From: Gp6-AA40 sp050742535
Lineage (GTDB): Bacteria > Acidobacteriota > Vicinamibacteria > Vicinamibacterales > UBA2999
Direction: 5' to 3'
Assembly (NCBI GenBank): GCA_050742535.1
Contig: JBOGIQ010000168.1
Span: 1 to 12,451, forward strand
DNA: 12,451 nucleotides
The notes under the pieces are model-generated. The model saw only the letters and a list, made by a program, of their open reading frames with translations. It was not told the origin of the DNA and searched no databases. This document shows positions 1-5,318 of the stretch, piece by piece. Within the stretch, counting starts at the first letter, position 1; the number at the start of each line of letters is the position of its first letter. The position numbers and the translations under genes are program-made.

Positions 1-1
1 T

Positions 2-361
2 CCGCGAGTGATCGGGACAGTTCAGGCGATTGAACGTGATCTGCTGTGGAATGGCTTCGTCCGCCGATATCGGACGAAGGAACACGTCGACGGCCTTCCG
101 CCTGGTGAGGGAGTGTTTCTGGCGTGCACGTTCTGGTTGGCGGACAACTACGAGCTGCAGGGACGGCACGCAGAGGCGCGGACCTTGTTCGATCGCGTGC
201 TTGGACTCTGCAACGATCTCGGGTTGCTCGCCGAGGAATACGATCCCGAAAGAGACAGGCAGCTCGGCAACTTTCCGCAGGCGTTTTCTCATGTGATGTT
301 GATCAACAGCGCGCGGAACTTGTCTCGCTCCCACGGCCCTGCGCAGGAGAGACAAAACTAG
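2..361 (+). CDS. Glycoside hydrolase family 15 protein, C-terminal part (5' end outside window)
   Basis: This is the C-terminal 119 residues of a GH15 enzyme (glucoamylase/alpha,alpha-trehalase type), which hydrolyses terminal glucosidic bonds in alpha-glucans or trehalose. The reading frame is open from base 2, so the start lies upstream; the GTG at 8 is internal. Visible family motifs are VDGLPPGEGVFLACTFWLAD, a repeat of the alpha/alpha barrel (GRHAEARTLFDRVL), and GLLAEEYDPERDRQLGNFPQ followed by AFSHVMLINSA. The first Glu of the AEE motif is, from family knowledge, where the catalytic base is placed. Full-length bacterial members are about 600 residues, so roughly four fifths are missing. 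The P-type ATPase gene starts 23 bp after the stop on the same strand, so co-transcription is likely. The family call is firm; the substrate cannot be told from this piece. Confidence 0.9.
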   Translation, partial: PRVIGTVQAIERDLLWNGFVRRYRTKEHVDGLPPGEGVFLACTFWLADNYELQGRHAEARTLFDRVLGLCNDLGLLAEEYDPERDRQLGNFPQAFSHVMLINSARNLSRSHGPAQERQN

Positions 362-384
362 GCCAGTCGCCGGCAGGCACAGCT

Positions 385-3240
385 ATGGCGCGATCTCACG
401 GTTCAGGACACACCGCAGCTGAGGACACTGGGCCGGACCCAGATGTCGCGTACCGTCGGGACATTCAGGATGTAATCACGATTCTTAAGAGCGATGAGCG
501 ATTCGGGCTGACCGATGCTGAGGCACATGCGCGGCTCGAACGCGTCGGCCGCAACGAACTCGTCTCCGAACAGGCGCCGCCGGCGTGGCGCCGCTTCGCG
601 CGGCAGTTCCAGGATGTCCTCGTCATTCTGTTACTCGTGGCAACAGCCATTTCCGCCGGCCTGTGGATCGCCGAACGCGACGCACCGATACCCTACGAAG
701 CCATTGCGATCTTCGCGGTCGTCCTGTTGAACGCCGTCATGGGGTTCGTCCAGGAATCGCGGGCGGAAGCCGCGGTCGCTGCTCTGCGCGCGATGTCGGC
801 AGCCGACGCGACGGTCGTGCGACATGGCGAACGACGAAGTCTCCCAGCATCAGAGATCGTTCCTGGCGACGTCATCCTGGTCGAGGAAGGTGACACGATT
901 CCCGCCGACGGACGTCTCATCGAATCCGCCTCGCTTCAAACCGCTGAAGCAGCCCTCACCGGCGAGAGCATGCCAGTGACGAAGGATACGGCGGCGATCG
1001 CCGAAGAAGTGCCGCTTGGGGACCGCGACAACACGGTGTTCAGCGGCACCGCGGCGACCTACGGACACGCCAGGGCAATCGTCACCGCTACCGGCATGCG
1101 TACAGAAATAGGGCGGATTGCCGGACTACTGAAGGAGACACAGGACGAAGCCACACCATTGCAGCAAGAGCTCGATCGCACCGGTAAGCGCCTCGGGATT
1201 GCCGTGGTGGTGATTGCCGTCGTGATGATCGCGACGATCGTCGTCGTCGAAGAGATCCGCACTGCTGGCGCATTGTTTGACGTGTTGCTTCTCGGTGTGG
1301 CACTGGCCGTCGCAGCCGTCCCAGAAGGCCTCCCGGCCGTCGTCACGGCGGTGCTCTCCATAGGCGTGCAGCGGATGGCCCGACGCAACGCCATCGTACG
1401 GCGACTGGCGGCGGTGGAAACGCTCGGCTCCGCGAGCGTCATTGCCTCTGACAAGACCGGCACGTTGACAAGGAATGAGATGACCGTGCGGGTGATTGTC
1501 ACCGCGAGCGGCCGGGTCACGTTCGGGGGATCCGGGTACGCCCCGGAGGGAGCTGTTCAGGCAGAAGATCGCCAGCCCATCGACGGGCCACTTCGATCGG
1601 AACTCGAACGTGCGCTCCGCGTCGCCGATCGAGCGAACAACGCGCTGGTCGTGGTGCGCGAAGGGCGCTGGATCGTGGAAGGAGACCCGACCGAAGGCGC
1701 GCTTCTGGTTGCCGCCCGCAAGGCGGGGCTCGGGTCTGACTCATTAGATGCACGGTTGCCGCGTGTTGGCGAGGTGCCGTTCTCCTCCGAACGGAAGCTG
1801 ATGAGCACGCTGCACCGCGACACCGAGCACCAGGATCGCGGCGTCGTGTTCACGAAGGGGGCGCCCGACGTGCTCCTGTCACGGTGCAGCGAGGAAGCCG
1901 TCGGGGACAGCCGACGGCCGCTGACAGCGGAGCGTCGCGCCGAGATCCTGCAGGTCAACGAGGCGTTGGCTGGCGAGGCACTTCGGACGTTGGGTGTCGG
2001 CGGTCGGTGGCTGCCATCGCAGATTGTTGCCGAGCACGCTGCTACCCCGGGCCCGCATGTCGAACAGAACCTCGTATTTGTCGGTCTGATCGGCATGATC
2101 GATCCGCCCCGCCCCGAGGCCCGCGAGGCCGTCGCGCGCGCAAAACGCGCGGGGATTCGTCCGATCATGATCACCGGCGACCATCCGCGCACAGCTGCCG
2201 TTATCGCTCAGGAGATCGGCATTACCGGGGACGGACGCGCCATTACCGGCGCGGAACTCGAGAAGCTGCCGGCCGACGAGGCTGCACGCACGGCCGCTGA
2301 AGTGTCGGTGTACGCACGGGTCAATCCTGAACACAAGCTTCGGATTGTCGATGCCCTACGCCGGACAGGCGCTGTTGTCGCCATGACAGGCGACGGCGTC
2401 AATGACGCGCCGGCGTTGAAGCGGGCGGATATCGGCATCGCGATGGGAATCACTGGCACTGACGTCTCCAAGGAAGCCGCCGACATCGTACTCGCGGACG
2501 ACAACTTCGCCTCCATCGTGGCCGCCGTCGAAGAAGGACGCGCCATCTTTGCCAATATCCGGAAGTTTCTGCGGTATCTGTTGTCGTCGAATATCGGCGA
2601 AGTGATGACGATGTTTTTTGGGGTATTGCTAGCCCGGCGGATTGGTCTGCCTGCGGAGAGCGGCCAAGTCGTTCTCCCGCTGTTGGCCACTCAGATCCTG
2701 TGGATCAATCTCGTAACCGACGGCCCGCCGGCGCTCGCACTCGGCGTCGACCCCGCCGATGAAGATCTGATGCATCGACCGCCGCGCCCGGCCGGTGAAG
2801 GAGTGCTCACGTCACGAATGTGGCGCGGCATCATCTTCGTTGGGGCGATCATGGCCGCTGGGACTCTGTTCGTGCTCGACGCGTCGCTGCCCGGGGGACT
2901 CGTGGAGGGTCAGGGCGAGCTGCGCTATGCGCAAACGATGGCATTCACGACGTTGATGCTTTTTCAGATTTTCAACGTGATCAATGCCCGGTCTGACGAA
3001 CAAAGCGCCTTCGTTAAGCTGTTCACGAATGGATGGCTATGGGCGGCCGTTCTCCTGTCCGTGCTTCTCCAGTTCCTCGTCGTCTACACGCCTTTTCTGC
3101 AACAAGCATTCGGGACGGTCCCGCTGGGCGGCGGCGATTGGCTGTTCTGCATCGCCGTCGGGAGCTCGGTGCTTTGGCTGAGAGAAATCAGCAAGCTTAT
3201 CGGTCGAGCCGGACACCGATCGCGTCACGTTTCATTCTGA
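385..3240 (+). CDS. P2A-type (calcium-transporting) P-type ATPase
   Basis: A 951-residue integral membrane cation pump. The start ATG at 385 is chosen because the cation-ATPase N-terminal domain (RFGLTDAEAHARLERVGRNEL) follows soon after; the frame is open further upstream only because it overlaps the GH15 gene out of frame. Seen in order: TGES actuator loop (192-195), PEGLP in M4 (313-317), DKTGTLT with phosphorylated Asp356, KGAPD nucleotide-binding motif (491-495), DPPRPEA hinge (573 on), and TGDGVNDAP (668 on). Calcium-site residues match SERCA: Asn736/Glu739 in M5 (SNIGEV), Asn775/Thr778/Asp779 in M6 (WINLVTDG) and the VAAVPEG backbone ligands in M4, so both calcium sites look largely retained. 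The position matching SERCA Glu908 in M8 is Gln861. Ten membrane helices are expected. It probably exports calcium from the cytoplasm; manganese is a less likely alternative because Mn/Ca PMR1-type pumps usually lack the M5 carboxylate. No clear ribosome-binding site is seen. Confidence 0.95.
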   Translation: MARSHGSGHTAAEDTGPDPDVAYRRDIQDVITILKSDERFGLTDAEAHARLERVGRNELVSEQAPPAWRRFARQFQDVLVILLLVATAISAGLWIAERDAPIPYEAIAIFAVVLLNAVMGFVQESRAEAAVAALRAMSAADATVVRHGERRSLPASEIVPGDVILVEEGDTIPADGRLIESASLQTAEAALTGESMPVTKDTAAIAEEVPLGDRDNTVFSGTAATYGHARAIVTATGMRTEIGRIAGLLKETQDEATPLQQELDRTGKRLGIAVVVIAVVMIATIVVVEEIRTAGALFDVLLLGVALAVAAVPEGLPAVVTAVLSIGVQRMARRNAIVRRLAAVETLGSASVIASDKTGTLTRNEMTVRVIVTASGRVTFGGSGYAPEGAVQAEDRQPIDGPLRSELERALRVADRANNALVVVREGRWIVEGDPTEGALLVAARKAGLGSDSLDARLPRVGEVPFSSERKLMSTLHRDTEHQDRGVVFTKGAPDVLLSRCSEEAVGDSRRPLTAERRAEILQVNEALAGEALRTLGVGGRWLPSQIVAEHAATPGPHVEQNLVFVGLIGMIDPPRPEAREAVARAKRAGIRPIMITGDHPRTAAVIAQEIGITGDGRAITGAELEKLPADEAARTAAEVSVYARVNPEHKLRIVDALRRTGAVVAMTGDGVNDAPALKRADIGIAMGITGTDVSKEAADIVLADDNFASIVAAVEEGRAIFANIRKFLRYLLSSNIGEVMTMFFGVLLARRIGLPAESGQVVLPLLATQILWINLVTDGPPALALGVDPADEDLMHRPPRPAGEGVLTSRMWRGIIFVGAIMAAGTLFVLDASLPGGLVEGQGELRYAQTMAFTTLMLFQIFNVINARSDEQSAFVKLFTNGWLWAAVLLSVLLQFLVVYTPFLQQAFGTVPLGGGDWLFCIAVGSSVLWLREISKLIGRAGHRSRHVSF

Positions 3241-3546
3241 AATGCCATTGGCACGGTGAAAGCCGCCAATAGGCCGGGAGCACAGACGGGCCGCGATTCG
3301 CCTCATTACCCGGTAGATACCCAATGAACATCGCGTCAACGGATGTCGCTCTCACGTTCGGTCGACAGACCCGGGCATTTGCGGAGGACCGGATCTTCAG
3401 AAGCCTTGTCGGGACTGAAGCTCGAGATGTGTATACCGCCGCAACGTCCTCGGGACTCTCGACCGCGACGCTGCGCTACGCGCTGTCGTTCGCGTAGGAG
3501 TTCGAAAGCCGTCTAACGATCCTGAACGCGGCGTTCGATCACGTTC
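3241..3546. other. Intergenic stretch between ATPase and transposase remnant
   Basis: No convincing gene is seen in these 306 bp. An imperfect hairpin directly after the ATPase stop is listed separately. A 57-codon ATG frame (3324-3497, plus) has no ribosome-binding site and no recognised similarity. There is no sign of the left end of the downstream IS element: the terminal motif found at 4019-4063 does not recur here in inverted form. This suggests that the left part of the element was lost before about 3590. Confidence 0.5.
3244..3274 (+). terminator. Possible hairpin terminator after the ATPase gene
   Basis: GCCATTGGC (3244-3252) can pair with GCCAATAGGC (3265-3274) with one bulged A, giving a nine-base-pair stem around a 12-nt loop that begins four bases after the ATPase stop codon. 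No run of T follows, so it is not a standard intrinsic terminator. It may only stabilise the transcript end or be chance. Confidence 0.25.
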
Positions 3547-4116
3547 GTGGAGCTGACCACAATTGGGTTAAGTTGGATATTGATCGGTCTGATTGTGCGA
3601 CTGAAGAAGGACCGTCCGATGTGGGACGCGCCGAAGATTCGGGAGCGGCTGCGCCAGCGCTGGCCCGACATCCCGTGTCCGGCCATGAGCACGGTGCACG
3701 CGGTGCTCGATCGCCATGGCCTCGTGACGCACCGGCGGCGCCGGCGACGGCCGCGTCTGAACGGCACGCCACTCGCGGCGACCAGCCAGCCCAACGGGCT
3801 GTGGGGCGCCGACTCCAAAGGCGCGTTTCTGCTCCGCAATCAGCGGTACTGCTATCCGCTCACGATCACCGATTACGCCAGCCGGTACCTGCTCGCCTGT
3901 GAAGCGCTGTCGACGACGCAAGAGCGGTATGCCTTCCGCGTCTTCGAGCGCGCCTTTCAGGATTTTGGTCTGCCCGACGCCATCCGCACGGATAACGGTG
4001 TCCCCTTCGGTCCGAGACTGTCACCCATGTCTCCGGAACGAAGTGTTACCCATGTCCCCGGAATGGACCTGCGAATTTTGGTCGGGATGACTGGATTCGA
4101 ACCAGCGACCCCCTGA
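3547..4116 (+). pseudogene. IS481-type transposase remnant, internally deleted
   Basis: An open frame of 189 codons encoding a piece of a DDE (rve-type) transposase. Similarity begins near residue 17 (IVRLKKDRPMWDAPKIRERL), continues through an Arg-rich linker (HRRRRRRPR), LWGADSKG with the first catalytic Asp89, YCYPLTITDYASRYLLACEAL, and the second Asp149 in RTDNGVPF. It then jumps directly to LSPMSPE, which I recall as the extreme C-terminus of such transposases. The stretch with the third catalytic residue (Glu in a GRHER-like motif) and the C-terminal domain, roughly 200 residues, is missing, as is the N-terminal HTH region. Residues 173-189 read through an antisense tRNA fragment. It cannot be active. 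The family assignment rests on remembered motifs. Confidence 0.8.
4019..4063. repeat. Doubled 20-bp motif at the IS element right end
   Basis: TGTCACCCATGTCTCCGGAA (4019-4038) and TGTTACCCATGTCCCCGGAA (4044-4063) match at 18 of 20 positions and are spaced 25 bp apart. The first copy overlaps the LSPMSPE codons of the transposase remnant. Repeated transposase-binding motifs at the element end explain this best, so 4063 is about where the right end of the IS element lies. It ends 15 bp before the tRNA fragment. Confidence 0.6.
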
Positions 4117-4125
4117 CCCCCAGTC
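4079..4125 (-). tRNA. 3' half of a tRNA-Pro(GGG) gene (fragment, att-like)
   Basis: Read on the minus strand, these 47 nt form the 3' half of a tRNA: GA of the anticodon stem, a seven-base loop CTGGGGG holding anticodon GGG (4117-4123), stem strand TCAGG (4112-4116), variable region GGGTC, T-arm GCTGG-TTCGAAT-CCAGT (4090-4106), acceptor strand CATCCCG (4083-4089), discriminator A (4082), and encoded CCA (4079-4081). Identity to a tRNA stops two bases into the 5' strand of the anticodon stem. No D-arm or 5' acceptor strand (CGGGATG) is found nearby. It therefore cannot give a working tRNA. A displaced 3' fragment cut at the anticodon arm is what a tyrosine-recombinase integration leaves at one end of an element. 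The isoacceptor call comes from the anticodon loop. Confidence 0.8.
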
Positions 4126-4426
4126 CGATTTCGGCTGCTTGTTGAAGCTTGTTGCAGGTGGTTGGGCCCAATAGGTTGATGTTGAAGTAGTTGCGGCCGC
4201 CCTTGGCGGACTGTAGATACTTGTGGTTCTTTGGTGCACTCACCCACTACAGAATCATCTACACCCGGGAGGGCCCGAGTGCACACCCTGCGGAGGTCGG
4301 ACGTGGCAGAATGATGATCCGCTCAGCGTCATGAGGAAACTCGTCCTCACGCCCGACTGTTAGGGGCGACCTGCGGAAGAAGTATTCGGTCGGGATTGTC
4401 GCGATGCACCGCCATTAGCTGCACTC
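4117..4426. other. Non-coding stretch between tRNA fragment and DUF6883 gene
   Basis: No convincing gene is seen. Minus-strand frames here run into the tRNA fragment and look spurious. It contains a period-10 direct repeat (4137-4154), an inverted repeat GTGCACTC/GAGTGCAC (4234-4241 and 4277-4284), and a small hairpin TGAGGA/TCCTCA (4332-4337 and 4344-4349). Any promoter for the following two-gene unit should lie here, but no strong -35/-10 pair stands out. Confidence 0.5.
4137..4154. repeat. GCTTGTTG direct repeat next to the tRNA fragment
   Basis: Two perfect copies of GCTTGTTG (4137-4144 and 4147-4154) with a 10-bp period, one helical turn, start 11 bases from the end of the tRNA match. 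Short direct repeats beside an att core are typical of integrase arm-binding sites. The role here is inferred only from position. Confidence 0.4.
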
Positions 4427-4765
4427 GTGGAGCTACCCAACGCTGAGCGTGCCACCGTCGATCTTGGCAAGATCACGGATTACCTCCTGAACGCAGGTCA
4501 TCCGGAGAACGGCGGGAAGGCTCGGTTCTTTGGCGACCTCGGGTTTGCGAGAGCGGAGCCGGCAGCGCTGGCGAATGCGCTACGCGCCCTGGCAGTCAGC
4601 GGAGACGTGGTTCGTCACAGTGATTCGCGACACGGACGCAAGTTCGTCGTCGACGGTGCGATTCAGGGGCCGCACGCACGTGAGGCGATTGTCCGAACAG
4701 TTTGGATTATCGACGCCGAGCTGGACGTTCCTAGGCTCGTCACGGCGTATCCGGGTGGGGTGTAG
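4427..4765 (+). CDS. DUF6883-like small protein
   Basis: A 112-residue soluble protein that I recognise as DUF6883-like. Motifs: LPNAERA (3-9), HP followed by GGKARFF (25-35), a helical middle (EPAALANALRALAVSGDV), HGRKFVVDGAIQGP (69-82), and TVWIIDAELDVPRLVTAYPG (91-110), the usual family end. GTG at 4427 is chosen because it puts the LPNAERA motif at the N-terminus as in relatives; the frame opens only at 4364 and no ATG or GTG lies between. No ribosome-binding site is evident. The DUF4926-like gene follows after three bases, so the two are one operon. The unit is bracketed by copies of a tRNA 3' end, which suggests acquisition by transfer. Function is unknown to me; domains like this also appear fused to larger, toxin-like proteins, so a toxin role is possible but unproven. 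Confidence 0.75.
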   Translation: MELPNAERATVDLGKITDYLLNAGHPENGGKARFFGDLGFARAEPAALANALRALAVSGDVVRHSDSRHGRKFVVDGAIQGPHAREAIVRTVWIIDAELDVPRLVTAYPGGV

Positions 4766-4768
4766 ACG

Positions 4769-5002
4769 ATGGCTGCAATCAAAGAACATGAACGCGTCAT
4801 ATTGACGAAGACGATTCCCGACGAACGCCTCGAATCAGGCGACGTCGGAACTGTGGTCCACGTCTACCGTGACGGGCTGGCCTACGAGGTCGAGTTCACG
4901 ACGCTGGACGGGCGAACGGCCGCGGTTGTGACCGTCGAAGCATCAGACGTCCGCCCGGTCAGTCGTGACGAAATCACGCACGCCCGAACGCTGGCGAGCT
5001 GA
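4769..5002 (+). CDS. DUF4926-like small protein
   Basis: A 77-residue protein with clear DUF4926 features: an opening strand HERVILTKTIPDERL, then SGDVGTVVHVYRDGLAYEVEF (23-43), a second strand pair LDGRTAAVVTVEASDVRPV (46-64), and a short charged tail. The pattern of short beta strands around GDVGTVV predicts a small SH3-like barrel. ATG at 4769 follows the previous stop by three bases, with GGTGGGG (about 4756-4762) as a possible ribosome-binding site, so translation is probably coupled. DUF4926 genes commonly sit beside small partner genes, including DUF6883. It could be the partner or antitoxin half of a two-gene module, but no biochemical role is known to me. Confidence 0.85.
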   Translation: MAAIKEHERVILTKTIPDERLESGDVGTVVHVYRDGLAYEVEFTTLDGRTAAVVTVEASDVRPVSRDEITHARTLAS

Positions 5003-5189
5003 AACGACGATGCTTGACTCCTCTTTCCTATTGGTCCCTACGTGCGGAGCCTTCAGCGATTCTCAGCGCCGCCTCGCTCATAGAAACAACCACGAGTCCG
5101 TTCATCCGCCGGCGCCTTCAGCCACGCGAACCTGAACACGAACCGAGAACCAAGCACTCGGAAGTGTGAACTGCCGGTTTCTTGTGAAT

Positions 5190-5214
5190 TGGTCGGGATG
5201 ACTGGATCCGATCC
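5190..5214 (-). repeat. Second, shorter copy of the tRNA-Pro 3' end
   Basis: The bases at 5189-5207 are identical over 19 bp to 4078-4096, and the match continues with two differences to 5214 (24 of 26 over 5189-5214). On the minus strand this corresponds to CCA, discriminator, acceptor 3' strand, T-stem 3' strand and part of the T-loop; the loop and the opposite T-stem strand are degraded. It has the same orientation as the longer fragment. The two copies bracket the DUF6883/DUF4926 unit as direct repeats about 1.1 kb apart, like worn attL/attR sites. Confidence 0.7.
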
Positions 5215-5246
5215 GCCTTCGCGCGCCTGAACTCATCGCGCGCGCC

Positions 5247-5273
5247 TTCGCACCATCTCGACCGTTGTAGAAT
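5247..5273 (+). promoter_or_regulatory. Weak candidate promoter for the TonB-dependent receptor
   Basis: TAGAAT (5268-5273) could be a -10 box, with TTCGCA (5247-5252) as a poor -35 at a short 15-bp spacing. If real, transcription would start near 5280, downstream of the TTG at 5277. That would favour the GTG at 5319 as the receptor start. Confidence 0.25.
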
Positions 5274-5303
5274 CCGTTGCGACGACGCGTACTCGTTATC
5301 TCC

Positions 5304-5310
5304 AGAGGGA
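5304..5310 (+). promoter_or_regulatory. Ribosome-binding site deciding the receptor start
   Basis: AGAGGGA lies eight bases before GTG 5319, good spacing, and 14 bases before ATG 5325, too far. The alternative TTG at 5277 has no such site upstream. This supports GTG 5319 as the start. Confidence 0.5.
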
Positions 5311-5318
5311 CAAAGCCG

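Noticed and set aside
124..384. Upstream extension of the ATPase frame to 124
   Set aside because: It overlaps the GH15 coding region in another frame, and its translation is Arg-rich with no family similarity. The ATPase domain begins after ATG 385.
1557..2192. 211-codon minus-strand frame inside the ATPase gene
   Set aside because: Antisense to the conserved nucleotide-binding and P domains, with Ser/Arg/Ala-biased composition typical of shadow frames.
3324..3497. 57-codon ATG frame in the gap after the ATPase
   Set aside because: No ribosome-binding site, no recognised similarity, and length easily reached by chance at this GC content.
3511..3573. Integron attC-like pattern: GTCTAAC (3511-3517) and GTTAAGT (3567-3573) fit the outer core consensus sequences at a plausible spacing
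   Set aside because: The outer cores are only partly complementary, no convincing inner L''/L' arms pair with the usual extra-helical bases, and the transposase remnant overlaps the end. A chance match to short degenerate motifs is likelier.
3957..4286. Minus-strand frames across the tRNA fragment, with phrases such as GVAGSNPVIPT and GSLVRIQSSRP
   Set aside because: These phrases are translations of tRNA 3' ends, commonly mis-annotated as protein tails, and the rest has no recognised similarity.
4388..4396. A third GGTCGGGAT match resembling the tRNA acceptor end
   Set aside because: Only nine bases, with no T-arm continuation. Too short to separate from chance.
4079..5214. Split or intron-containing tRNA-Pro gene
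   Set aside because: No 5' half (a CGGGATG acceptor strand with D-arm) is found on the minus strand in the neighbouring sequence, and the second copy is also a 3' end, so an exon arrangement is excluded.
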